Shown here: in pieces, positions 15,269 to 23,359 of the stretch
How the letters are laid out: every line of letters begins with the position of its first letter
Numbering within the stretch: position 1 is the first letter of the stretch
From: Streptomyces novaecaesareae
GTDB taxonomy: Bacteria > Actinomycetota > Actinomycetes > Streptomycetales > Streptomycetaceae
Direction of reading: 5' to 3'
NCBI RefSeq assembly: GCF_000716875.1
Contig: NZ_JNWQ01000069.1
Coordinates: 1-34,815 of the forward strand
Length of the DNA stretch: 34,815 nt
Position numbers and translations under genes: made by a program
The notes under the pieces: generated by a model
Database searches by the model: none
Seen by the model: only the letters and a program-made list of their open reading frames with translations
What the model was told of the DNA's origin: nothing

Positions 15269-16186
15269 GTGACCACCGTCCGTACGAAGACCGCCGGGGC
15301 CGCCGGGGCTACCGAGGCCGCCATGACCGCCAAGCCCCGCCCGGGCTCCCGGGGCTTCAACACCCCCTCCCCCGGCCGGACCGCCGTCCGCTACCTGCTC
15401 CTGCTGCTCGTCCTGCTCCTGGTCATCGGCCCCTTCCTGTGGCAGCTGTCCACCTCCCTCAAGGGCCCCGCCGAGGACGTCTACACCAGCACCCCGGCCT
15501 TCCTGCCCGACCAGCCCACCTTCGGCAACTACGCCAAGGTCGCCGACACCATCCCGGTGTGGACCTACGCGCTCAACTCGGTGATCGTCGCCGCGGTCTG
15601 CATCACCGGCAACGTGGTCGGCTGCACCCTGGCCGGCTACGCGCTCGCCCGGCTGCGCTTCCGCGGCACCAGGCTCGTCCTCGGCCTCTTCCTCACCACG
15701 CTCGTGCTGCCCGGCGAGGTCACCATCGTCTCCCAGTACGTGCTGGTGCGCAGCCTCGGCCTGGCCGACACCCTGGCCGGCGTCGCGCTGCCGGGCTCGA
15801 TCGCGATGCTCAACGTGCTGCTGATGCGCACCGCCTTCGCCGCCGTCCCGGCCGAACTCGACCAGGCCGCGCTGGTGGACGGCGCCAACGTCTGGCAGCG
15901 GCTGTGGCACATCGGCCTGCCGAACGTGCGCGGCATGCTCAGCGTGATCGTGATCTTCACCTTCATCGGCGCGTGGGACGACTTCCTCTGGCCGCTGATC
16001 GTGCTCAACGACCCGCAGAAGTACACCCTCACCGTCGGGCTGCAGTACCTCAACGGCACCTTCTCCGCCAACCCCCGGCTGATCGCGGCCGGCACCATGA
16101 TCGCCTTCCTGCCGATCGTCGTGGTGTTCGGCGTCTGCCAGCGCTTCTTCTTCCAGGGCGTCGAGGAGGGAGCCGTCAAGGGATAG
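15269..16186 (+). CDS. Sugar ABC transporter permease (MalG/UgpE type)
   Basis: This 305-residue protein is the second permease. After a basic, Ala-rich cytoplasmic N-terminus come a first membrane span (YLLLLLVLLLVIGPFLWQL) and the EAA loop ELDQAALVDGANVWQRLWHI near residues 199-218. The GTG at 15269 lies 5 bases after the upstream stop. An in-frame ATG at 15323 would remove 18 unconserved residues and remains a possible alternative. Streptomyces sugar permeases of this type commonly share the ATPase MsiK, encoded elsewhere; that would explain the missing ATPase gene. Confidence 0.92.
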   Translation: MTTVRTKTAGAAGATEAAMTAKPRPGSRGFNTPSPGRTAVRYLLLLLVLLLVIGPFLWQLSTSLKGPAEDVYTSTPAFLPDQPTFGNYAKVADTIPVWTYALNSVIVAAVCITGNVVGCTLAGYALARLRFRGTRLVLGLFLTTLVLPGEVTIVSQYVLVRSLGLADTLAGVALPGSIAMLNVLLMRTAFAAVPAELDQAALVDGANVWQRLWHIGLPNVRGMLSVIVIFTFIGAWDDFLWPLIVLNDPQKYTLTVGLQYLNGTFSANPRLIAAGTMIAFLPIVVVFGVCQRFFFQGVEEGAVKG

Positions 16187-16230
16187 CCCACCGTCCGTAT
16201 GCCCCAACACCGTTGAGGAAGCGACCGCAC

Positions 16231-17496
16231 ATGACCGGAACCCCGCAGGCACCCCGCTTCGGCGTCAACTACACCCCCAGCGTCGGCTGGTTCCACCACT
16301 GGCTCGACTTCGACCTCGACGCCGTGCGCGCCGACTTCGACTCCATCGCCGCCCTCGGCCTGGACCACGTGCGGGTCTTCCCGCTCTGGCCACTGTTCCA
16401 GCCCAACCGCACCCTGATCCGCCCGCGCGCCGTCGAACAGCTGGCGGCCCTGGTGGACGCGGCCGGCGAACGCGGGCTGGACGTCGCGGTGGACGGACTG
16501 CAGGGCCACCTGTCGAGCTTCGACTTCCTGCCGGCCTGGACCCGGACCTGGCACCGGCGCAACATCTTCACCGACCCCGAGGTCATCGACGGCCAGGCCG
16601 CCTACCTGCGCACCCTCGCCGAGGCGCTGAACGACCGGCCCAACTTCCTCGGGATGACGCTCGGCAACGAGATCAACCAGTTCTCCGGCGCCCCGCACCC
16701 CGACCCGGACCGGGCCACCCCCGCCGAGGCCGAGGCCTGGCTGCGCCGGATGCTCGACGCCTGCGAGGCGGCCGCCCCCGGCCGGCTGCACCTGCACGCC
16801 TCCTACGACGCCGCCTGGTACCTGGACGAGCACCCGTTCACGCCCTGGCACTCGGCCCGGATCGGCGCCGCCACCGCCGTGCACTCCTGGGTGTTCAACG
16901 GCACCGCCCAGCGCTACGGCGCCCATTCCACCGCCACCGCCCAGCACGCCGCGTACCTGGTCGAGCTGTCCAAGGCCTGGGCCGACGACCCGGCCCGCCC
17001 GGTCTGGCTGCAGGAGGTCGGGGCACCCGCCCCGCACATCGCCCCCGAGGACGCCGCGCGCTTCACCGGCGCCACCGTCGAGGCGGTGCTGGACTGCCCG
17101 GACCTGTGGGGCATCACCTGGTGGTGCTCGCACGACGTGGACCGCTCGCTCGCCGACTTTCCCGAACTCGAGTACGGCCTCGGCCTGTTGACCACCGACC
17201 GGACGGTCAAACCGGCCGGCGCCCGGCTCGCCGAGGCCGCCGCCGAGGCCCGCCGCTCCTGGCAGCCGCCGAAGCCGCGCCGCACCGCCGTGGTGGTCGC
17301 CACCGGCGACGAGGTCAACTCCCCGAAGCGTTCGGCCTGCGGCCCCGGCGGCCCGGTGTACGAGGCGTTCATGCGCCTCGCCGAGGCCGGCGTCCGCCCG
17401 ACCACCGTGCTCGCCGAACGCGCCGGGGACCGGGCGCACCTGGCCGCGCGCGGCATCACCGAGGTGGTCCACCCCGAGGACGTACGTTCTCCCTAG
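16231..17496 (+). CDS. GH5 beta-mannosidase (probably subfamily GH5_18)
   Basis: The enzyme has 421 residues from ATG 16231 (GAGGAAG about 10 bases before). It is a clan A TIM barrel: FGVNYTPSVGWFHHW opens the barrel, LGNEINQF supplies the acid/base E147, and WLQEVGAP supplies the nucleophile E262. No signal peptide is present, so it acts inside the cell. GH5_18 enzymes of bifidobacteria are exo-beta-mannosidases that split Man-beta-1,4-GlcNAc, the core left when GH85 has acted and alpha-mannoses have been removed. The position between an ABC importer and a GH38 gene fits exactly that step. Assignment to GH5_18 is inferred from the cytoplasmic location and neighbours; a mannan-specific GH5 is the main alternative. 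Confidence 0.82.
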   Translation: MTGTPQAPRFGVNYTPSVGWFHHWLDFDLDAVRADFDSIAALGLDHVRVFPLWPLFQPNRTLIRPRAVEQLAALVDAAGERGLDVAVDGLQGHLSSFDFLPAWTRTWHRRNIFTDPEVIDGQAAYLRTLAEALNDRPNFLGMTLGNEINQFSGAPHPDPDRATPAEAEAWLRRMLDACEAAAPGRLHLHASYDAAWYLDEHPFTPWHSARIGAATAVHSWVFNGTAQRYGAHSTATAQHAAYLVELSKAWADDPARPVWLQEVGAPAPHIAPEDAARFTGATVEAVLDCPDLWGITWWCSHDVDRSLADFPELEYGLGLLTTDRTVKPAGARLAEAAAEARRSWQPPKPRRTAVVVATGDEVNSPKRSACGPGGPVYEAFMRLAEAGVRPTTVLAERAGDRAHLAARGITEVVHPEDVRSP

Positions 17497-17519
17497 CCCG
17501 TTCCGCCGTCCACGCACGC

Positions 17520-17581
17520 CTCAGCCACGCACCCCAGCCACCCCGCTCAGCCACACCCTCAGTCATGCACCCCTCAGCCAC
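17520..17581 (+). repeat. Three spaced direct repeats CTCAGCCAC
   Basis: CTCAGCCAC occurs at 17520, 17546 and 17573, so the copies are 26 and 27 bases apart, in the 103-base gap between the GH5 and GH38 genes. A degenerate fourth copy (CTCAGTCAT) lies at about 17559. The role is unknown; slippage debris and a protein-binding array are both possible. Confidence 0.6.
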
Positions 17582-17599
17582 GCAACGGAGCCCGCTGAC

Positions 17600-20500
17600 A
17601 TGCACGATGACCGCACCCTGGTCGAGTCCCGCCTCAAGCGCGTCCTGGAGGAGCGCATCCGCCCGGCCGTGTACCCCGAGTCCGTCCCGCTGGAGGTCGG
17701 CATCTGGACGGCCCCCGGCGAGCCCGTCCCGGTCGCCGAGGGCCTGGCCGCGCCGCGCACCCCGATCGCGGTCGGCGACGCCTGGGGCGCGCCGTGGGGC
17801 ACCAGCTGGATCACGGTGACGGGCACGGTGCCCGAGGCCTGGGCGGGGCGCACCGTCGAGGCGCTGATCGACCTGGGCTTCGACGCCAACATGCCGGGCT
17901 TCCAGTGCGAGGGCCTGGTCTACCGCCCGGACGGCACCCCGGTGAAGGGCCTGAACCCGCAGAACCAGTGGGTGCGGATCGCGGCCCCGGCGGCCGGCGG
18001 GGAGCAGGTGCTGCTGCACGTCGAGGCCGCCTCCAATCCGGTGATCCTGGACTACCACCCCTTCCTGCCCACCGAGTTGGGCGACAAGGAGACCGCCGGC
18101 GACCGCCCGCAGTACAGGCTGGCCCGGATGGACCTCGCCGTCTTCGACGAGACGGTCTGGCAGCTGGTGATGGACCTGGAGGTGCTCGGCGAGCTGATGG
18201 CCGAGCTGCCGGTGGAGGGCGCCCGCCGCTGGGAGGTCCTGCGCGCGGTCGAGCGGGCACTGGACGCCGTCGACCTACAGGACGTCAACGCCACTGCGGC
18301 CGACGCCCGTTCGCACCTGGCCGGGGTGCTGGCGGCGCCCGCCGTGCCGTCCGCGCACCGGATCAGCGCGATCGGCCACGCGCACATCGACTCGGCCTGG
18401 CTCTGGCCGCTGCGCGAGACCGTCCGCAAGGTGGCCCGCACCACCGCCAACATGACGGCGCTGCTGGAGGACGAGCCGGACTTCCTCTACACCATGTCCC
18501 AGGCGCAGCAGTTCGCCTGGATCAAGGAGCACCGCCCCGAGGTGTACGCCCGGGTGCGGAAGGCCGTGGCGGAGGGCCGGTTCGTCCCGGCCGGCGGCAT
18601 GTGGGTCGAGTCCGACACCAACATGCCGAGTTCGGAGGCGATGGCCCGGCAGTTCGTGCACGGCAAGCGGTTCTTCCTGGACGAGTTCGGGGTGGAGAAC
18701 CACGAGGCCTGGCTGCCGGACACCTTCGGCTTCACCGGCGGTCTGCCGCAGATCATCCGCAACGCGGGCTCCAGGTGGCTGCTGACGCAGAAGATCTCCT
18801 GGAGCCAGGTGAACCGGTTCCCGCACCACACCTTCCTGTGGGAGGGCATCGACGGCACCCGGATCTTCACCCACTTCCCGCCGGTGGACACCTACAACTG
18901 CTCCATGAAGGGCAGCGAGATCGCCCACGCGGCACGGAACTTCAAGGACAAGGGGGTGGCCCGGCACTCGCTCGCCCCGACCGGCTGGGGCGACGGCGGC
19001 GGCGGCACGACCCGCGAGATGGTCGCCAAGGCGGCCCGGCTGAAGGACCTGGAGGGCTCGGCCACCGTCCGCTGGGAGAAGCCCGCCGAGTTCTTCGCCA
19101 AGGCCGAGGCCGAGTACCCGCACCCGCCGGTGTGGGTCGGCGAGCTGTACCTGGAGCTGCACCGGGCCACGCTGACCAGCCAGGCGAAGACCAAGCAGGG
19201 CAACCGGCGCAGCGAGAACCTGCTGCGCGAGGCCGAACTCTGGTGCGCCACCGCCGCGTTGCGCACGGGCGCGGAGTACCCGTACGAGCAGCTGGACCGG
19301 ATCTGGAAGACCGTCCTGCTGCACCAGTTCCACGACATCCTGCCCGGCTCGTCCATCGCCTGGGTGCACCGCGAGGCCGAGGCCACGTACGCGGCGCTGG
19401 CCGGGGAGCTGGAGGGGCTGATCGGCGCGGCCCAGCAGGCGCTGGCCGGGCCGGCCTCGGGCGGGCGCGAGCTGGTGTTCAACGCGGCGCCGCACGCGCG
19501 CTCGGCGGTGCCGGCGGGCGGGGCCGCGGTCGCCGTCGCGGACGGCCCGGGCTGTACGGCCGTCGAGCGGCCCGGGGGCGGCTTCACGCTGCGCAACGGC
19601 CTGCTGGAGGTCGTCGTGGACGCGGACGGGCTGATCGCCTCGGTGGTCGAGGTCGCGAGCGGCCGGGAGAGCGTCGCGCCCGGCAGCCGCGCCAACCTGC
19701 TGCAACTGCACCCCGACTTCCCCAACATGTGGGACGCCTGGGACGTCGACCAGTTCTACCGCAACACCGTCACCGACCTGACCGGCGTGGACTCCCTCAC
19801 CGCCGAGGCCGGCGCCGGGCAGGCCTCGGTCCGGATCGCCCGCTCCTTCGGGGTCTCGACGGTGGTGCAGACGCTCACCCTGCGGGTCGGCGAGCAGCGC
19901 CTGGACATCGACACCGAGGTCGACTGGCACGAGACCGAGAAGTTCCTCAAGGCCGCGTTCCCGCTCGACATCCACACCGAGCGCTACGCCGCCGAGACCC
20001 AGTTCGGCCACCTCCACCGGCCCACCCACACCAACACCAGCTGGGACGCCGCCAAGTTCGAGGCCTGCAACCACCGCTTCGTCCACCTCGACGAGCCCGG
20101 CTGGGGCGTCGCCCTGGTCACCGCCTCGACCTACGGCCACGACGTCACCCGCACGGTGCGCGACACCGACGGCGGCACCACCACGACCGTCCGCTTCTCG
20201 CTGCTGCGCGCCCCGCGCTTCCCCGACCCGAAGACCGACCAGGGCCTGCACCGCTTCCGGCACGCCCTCGTCCCGGGCGCGGCGATCGGCGACGCCGTCC
20301 GCGAGGGCTACCGGATCGGCCTGCCCGAGCGGACGGTCACCGGCAGTGCCGAGCGGGTCGCGCCGCTGGTGGAGGTGGACGAGGACGCGATCGTGGTGAG
20401 CGCGGTCAAGCTCGCCGACGACCGCAGCGGGGACCTGATCGTCCGCGTCTACGAGGCGGGCGGCGGCCGCGCCCGGGGCCGGCTGACCACCTCCTTCCCG

Positions 20501-20641
20501 CTGGCCGGCGCCGTCCCCTGCGACCTGCTGGAGCGGCCCTGGGACGGCACCCGCGGCGAGGTCGCGGTGGAGGACGGCGCGGTGCGGCTCGCGCTGCGCC
20601 CGTTCGAGCTGGTCACGCTGCGGCTGAGCGCGGCCGGCTAG
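17600..20641 (+). CDS. GH38 alpha-mannosidase (2C1-type, cytoplasmic)
   Basis: The protein has 1013 residues, the normal size for the short GH38 branch that includes cytosolic MAN2C1. The ATG at 17600 follows GGAG by 9 bases. After an N-terminal beta domain comes GHAHIDSAWLWP with H260, H262 and D264, then the nucleophile D374 in WLPDTFGF, the GMWVESDTNMPSSE substrate segment, and the C-terminal beta-sandwich. There is no signal peptide. Together with the larger GH38 on the other strand it would strip alpha-mannose residues from imported glycans. The two enzymes differ in motif wording (HFHYDP versus HAHIDS) and in domain plan, so they are not recent duplicates and probably differ in linkage preference. 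Confidence 0.95.
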   Translation: MHDDRTLVESRLKRVLEERIRPAVYPESVPLEVGIWTAPGEPVPVAEGLAAPRTPIAVGDAWGAPWGTSWITVTGTVPEAWAGRTVEALIDLGFDANMPGFQCEGLVYRPDGTPVKGLNPQNQWVRIAAPAAGGEQVLLHVEAASNPVILDYHPFLPTELGDKETAGDRPQYRLARMDLAVFDETVWQLVMDLEVLGELMAELPVEGARRWEVLRAVERALDAVDLQDVNATAADARSHLAGVLAAPAVPSAHRISAIGHAHIDSAWLWPLRETVRKVARTTANMTALLEDEPDFLYTMSQAQQFAWIKEHRPEVYARVRKAVAEGRFVPAGGMWVESDTNMPSSEAMARQFVHGKRFFLDEFGVENHEAWLPDTFGFTGGLPQIIRNAGSRWLLTQKISWSQVNRFPHHTFLWEGIDGTRIFTHFPPVDTYNCSMKGSEIAHAARNFKDKGVARHSLAPTGWGDGGGGTTREMVAKAARLKDLEGSATVRWEKPAEFFAKAEAEYPHPPVWVGELYLELHRATLTSQAKTKQGNRRSENLLREAELWCATAALRTGAEYPYEQLDRIWKTVLLHQFHDILPGSSIAWVHREAEATYAALAGELEGLIGAAQQALAGPASGGRELVFNAAPHARSAVPAGGAAVAVADGPGCTAVERPGGGFTLRNGLLEVVVDADGLIASVVEVASGRESVAPGSRANLLQLHPDFPNMWDAWDVDQFYRNTVTDLTGVDSLTAEAGAGQASVRIARSFGVSTVVQTLTLRVGEQRLDIDTEVDWHETEKFLKAAFPLDIHTERYAAETQFGHLHRPTHTNTSWDAAKFEACNHRFVHLDEPGWGVALVTASTYGHDVTRTVRDTDGGTTTTVRFSLLRAPRFPDPKTDQGLHRFRHALVPGAAIGDAVREGYRIGLPERTVTGSAERVAPLVEVDEDAIVVSAVKLADDRSGDLIVRVYEAGGGRARGRLTTSFPLAGAVPCDLLERPWDGTRGEVAVEDGAVRLALRPFELVTLRLSAAG

Positions 20642-20658
20642 CCCCTGCTCTACGCTGT

Positions 20659-20691
20659 GCGGCGCCCCGCCCTCACCGGCCGGGGCGCCGC
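20659..20691 (+). terminator. Strong GC hairpin between GH38 and ROK kinase genes
   Basis: GCGGCGCCCCG (20659-20669) pairs perfectly over 11 bp with CGGGGCGCCGC (20681-20691) across an 11-base loop. It starts 18 bases after the GH38 stop and ends 24 bases before the ROK start. There is no T tract, which is common for actinobacterial hairpin terminators. It may lower kinase expression relative to the upstream enzymes. Confidence 0.55.
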
Positions 20692-20715
20692 CCCCTACCT
20701 CTTCTGGAGTCCGCC

Positions 20716-21663
20716 GTGCCGCTCGCCCCGCTGTTCGCCGCCGTCGACATCGGCGGCACCAAGATCGCCGGAGCGCTGGTCGACGGCGACGGACGGCTGC
20801 GGCACCGGCTCCAGCTGCCCACCCCGGCGACGGCGCCGGGCACGGCCGTGCTCGCCGTCGTGCACCAGGTGCTGGACCGGCTCTCCGCCACGCCCGACTG
20901 GGCCGCCGTGACGGCCGTCGGGATCGGCAGCGCCGGCCCGGTCGACCTGGCCGGCGGCACCGTCAGCCCGGTCAACATCCCCGGCTGGCGTGACTTCCCG
21001 CTGGTCGCCGAGGTCGCCGGGCACCCGGCAGTGGCCGCCCGCGCGCTGCCCACCCGCGCACTGCCCGTCCGCCTCGCCGGGGACGGCGTCGCGATGGCCG
21101 CCGCCGAACACTGGCAGGGCGCCGCCCGGGGCGCCGCCAACGCGCTCTGCCTGGTGGTGTCGACCGGCGTCGGCGCCGGGCTGGTGCTCGACGGCGCCGT
21201 ACGCCCGGGCCCCAGCGGCAACGCCGGGCACCTCGGCCACATCACCGTCGAACTCGACGGCGAGCCCTGCCCCTGCGGCTCCCGCGGCTGCCTGGAGGGC
21301 CTCGCCAGCGGCACCGCGATCGCCCGCCGAGCGCTCACCGAGGGGTGGCGGCCGGACGGCGACGACCGGACGGCCCGCGCCGTCGCCGCCTCCGCCGCCG
21401 CGGGGGACCGGGTGGCGCTCGCCTCCTTCGACCGCGCCGCCCAGGCCCTGGCCGCCGGGATCGCCGCCACGGCCGCCCTGGTCGACCTCGACCGGGTGGT
21501 CATCGGCGGCGGCGTGGCCACCGCCGGGAGCGTGCTGTTCACCCCGCTCGCCCACCACCTGGAGCGCTACGCGGCCCTCTCGTACATCCGCGGCCTCGAC
21601 GTGCGCCGCGCCGAACTCGGCACCGACGCCGGGCTGATCGGCGCCGCCGCACTCTGCCGCTGA
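20716..21663 (+). CDS. ROK family sugar kinase
   Basis: This 315-residue protein carries the ATP phosphate-binding DIGGTK at residues 11-16 and the catalytic region around GPVDL. The ROK zinc site is complete: H172 and H175 in GHLGH, and C185, C187 and C192 in CPCGSRGC. No N-terminal helix-turn-helix is present, so it is a kinase rather than a NagC-type repressor. The GTG at 20716 follows GGAG by 7 bases. As the last intact gene of the glycan operon it should phosphorylate a released monosaccharide, either mannose or GlcNAc. The remnant of a mannose-6-phosphate isomerase-like gene behind it slightly favours mannose. Confidence 0.92.
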   Translation: MPLAPLFAAVDIGGTKIAGALVDGDGRLRHRLQLPTPATAPGTAVLAVVHQVLDRLSATPDWAAVTAVGIGSAGPVDLAGGTVSPVNIPGWRDFPLVAEVAGHPAVAARALPTRALPVRLAGDGVAMAAAEHWQGAARGAANALCLVVSTGVGAGLVLDGAVRPGPSGNAGHLGHITVELDGEPCPCGSRGCLEGLASGTAIARRALTEGWRPDGDDRTARAVAASAAAGDRVALASFDRAAQALAAGIAATAALVDLDRVVIGGGVATAGSVLFTPLAHHLERYAALSYIRGLDVRRAELGTDAGLIGAAALCR

Positions 21664-21724
21664 GCCTCCCGGGAGCCGCCCGCTGCTGCGGAGCGTGCTG
21701 GCGCCTGCACCTGCCTCGGTGGCC

Positions 21725-21778
21725 TCGGCGGTCTCGGCGGTCTCGGCGGTCTCGGCGGTCTCGGCGGTCTCGGCGGCC
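21725..21778. repeat. Six tandem 9-bp repeats (TCGGCGGTC)
   Basis: Five perfect copies of TCGGCGGTC run from 21725 to 21769 and a sixth (TCGGCGGCC) ends at 21778. They lie between the ROK stop and the isomerase-like remnant. The period is three codons, but no convincing gene covers the repeat in either direction. Confidence 0.9.
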
Positions 21779-21997
21779 GAACTCTCGCTCGTCGAAGCGG
21801 CGTTGAGGCGGACGTAGGCCGCCGGGGTGCCCACCCGCAGATCCTGCTCTGCGGCTCCGGGCCCGCCCGCCTGCGGTCCCCCGGCGGCGCCGAACTCGCC
21901 CTCCCGGCAGGCGCGTCCGCCTATCTGCCCCCGGGCGCCCGGGCCGGTCGGGCCGACCGGCCCGGGCGCGCAGCTGTACCGGGCCACCACGGGGTAG
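21776..21997 (+). pseudogene. Decayed C-terminus resembling mannose-6-phosphate isomerase (ManA type)
   Basis: Three pieces in three frames join into the pattern of a class I mannose-6-phosphate isomerase cupin end. Frame one gives AELSLVEAALRRT and then a stop near 21817. Frame two (from about 21832) gives PQILLCGSGPARL, then AELALPAGASAYLPPG. Frame three (from about 21935) gives GPVGPTGPGAQLYRATTG and stops at 21995-21997. Functional ManA proteins end with a stretch of the form (P-x-I-L-L-C ... L-x-x-G-x-S-x-x-P-A/P-G ... G-x-x-x-R-A-T). The zinc-binding N-terminal domain is absent. It follows the sugar kinase gene, where an isomerase would fit. The identity rests on pattern recognition only. 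Confidence 0.45.
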
Positions 21998-22014
21998 CGG
22001 CCGGTGCGGCCGTC

Positions 22015-22033
22015 AGGCGTGTCCGACACGCCT
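22015..22033. terminator. Hairpin terminator between convergent units
   Basis: AGGCGTGT (22015-22022) pairs with ACACGCCT (22026-22033) across a CCG loop. It lies between the end of the kinase/remnant region and the convergent DUF2267 gene, so it could serve both strands. Confidence 0.5.
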
Positions 22034-22057
22034 CAGGCCCGCGCCGAGTGCGGCCGC

Positions 22058-22453
22058 TCAGGCCGGCGTCGGGTGCCCGAACAGCAGGTCGTAGCCCTCC
22101 GGAAGCTGCTCGACCACCTGGTCGATCAACTCCCCGGGGACGAGGTCGGCCAGGCTGCTGAGCACCGCCCCGATGTCCCACTGCGCCGTCGCGGGAGTCG
22201 CCCCGTCGATCCACCCGACCACGGCCTGGACGAAGCGTTCGGCGGTCAGCGGCTCGGCCGCGGGCTGGGCGTCGCGCAGCAGCGAGGCGTACGTCCCGGG
22301 CAGCGCGTCAGCGAGTTCGCCCCGCTCGGAACCCACCAGGTGCTCGCCGAGCAGGGCGAGCACGACCCGGGCGGCGTGGTCCGCCTCCGCCTCGCCCCGG
22401 TACTCGCCGCGCTCCACGACGCGGGCGAGGAAGTCCTCCCAGGAGATGGTCAT
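22058..22453 (-). CDS. DUF2267 domain protein
   Basis: The 131-residue protein begins at ATG 22453 behind a strong AAGGAGG. It starts MTISWEDFLARVVERGEY, then AARVVLALLGEHLVGSERGELADALPGTYASLL, and ends PEGYDLLF. This is the two-repeat helical pattern of DUF2267 proteins, which are common in actinobacteria and have no assigned reaction. It is soluble and acidic. It sits alone, convergent to the glycan operon, and shows no link to it. Confidence 0.85.
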   Translation of the reverse strand: MTISWEDFLARVVERGEYRGEAEADHAARVVLALLGEHLVGSERGELADALPGTYASLLRDAQPAAEPLTAERFVQAVVGWIDGATPATAQWDIGAVLSSLADLVPGELIDQVVEQLPEGYDLLFGHPTPA

Positions 22454-22765
22454 CGCGTCCTCCTTCCGGTCGGCGGGACCGGCAGGGCCGACGGCGCTCT
22501 GCGCCTGGGCCGGGGACGGGAGGTCGCAGCCTGTGACTGCCGTGGGACGAGCCGGTTGCCCGTGCAGCTCAGCGTAACTCCGCACGGGGCGTTCGGAACC
22601 GGCCGAGGGCCGGGAAGCCGGTCCGGCGGATCGACGCCGTTGTCGATCACGCCGCCGGCCCGAGCCACCGGCCCGGGGGCGCGCCGGTCCAGCACCGCTG
22701 CCAGTGCCGCTTCAGCGCCGTTTCCAGCACCGCTGCAGCACCGACCGGACGCCGCGGAGCGGTCC

Positions 22766-23359
22766 TCAGCCCGCCGAGGCCCGACACCGCCGGCGCGGCC
22801 GGCGCACGGACGACCGCCCGACGGCGGCGGCCGAGGCCGCCACGCGCTGCGTCGGCGTCGTCGCCGTCAGCGTCGCCGCCGCCGTCACCGTCGTCGCCGT
22901 CACCGTCGTGGCGGCCAGGGCGGCCTCGGCACGCGCCGTGTCCGACATAAACGCGGACAGAAAGCGCCGCTCGTTCTCGCTGAGTTTGCGCGAGCGGCCG
23001 GATTCCCGGTCCCGCGCGACCACGACGGTCCGCGCCCGCATAAAGGTCCGCGGATCCCGGCAGACATTCACCTCGACGTGCGCGGAACTCCGCCCGAGGC
23101 GCTCCACGGTGAGCCGGACGGACAATGGCTCGGGCTGGTGGTGCAGCTGTTCCAGATAATCGATCTCGTGCCGCGCGATAATGAATCCGGACGGGAACAG
23201 CGATTCCCGGACGGCGGTCTCGTGGTGGCAGAACAGGTCGTAAATCCCCTCCTGGATGTAGCCGACCAGCCGGGCGTTGTTGATGTGCCCGTTCTCGTCG
23301 ACGTCGCTCCACCGGGTGGGGCAGGACAGCACGTGCGCGCCCAGGTGCACCGCGCTCAC
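22766..23359 (-). CDS. Acyl-CoA thioesterase (hotdog fold, 4HBT type) with Ala/Thr tail
   Basis: The GTG at 23359-23357 overlaps the TGA of the upstream small gene as GTGA, indicating coupling. The product has 197 residues. The first 140 form a YbgC/FadM-type hotdog domain: PTRWSDVDENGHINNARLV holds the Asp and the NxxY-like helix, then FIIARHEIDYLEQL. These enzymes hydrolyse acyl-CoA or acyl-ACP thioesters in the cytoplasm. The last 55 residues are a low-complexity Ala/Thr/Val stretch followed by an Arg-rich end, which is not part of the family. The same frame stays open upstream to 23950, but no start or ribosome site supports a longer protein. Confidence 0.82.
   Translation of the reverse strand: MSAVHLGAHVLSCPTRWSDVDENGHINNARLVGYIQEGIYDLFCHHETAVRESLFPSGFIIARHEIDYLEQLHHQPEPLSVRLTVERLGRSSAHVEVNVCRDPRTFMRARTVVVARDRESGRSRKLSENERRFLSAFMSDTARAEAALAATTVTATTVTAAATLTATTPTQRVAASAAAVGRSSVRRPRRRCRASAG

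Noticed and set aside
20695..22029. A minus-strand open frame opposite the ROK kinase with an ETA repeat
   Set aside because: It lies antisense to clear ROK motifs and has no ribosome site. The repeat is only the 9-bp tandem array.
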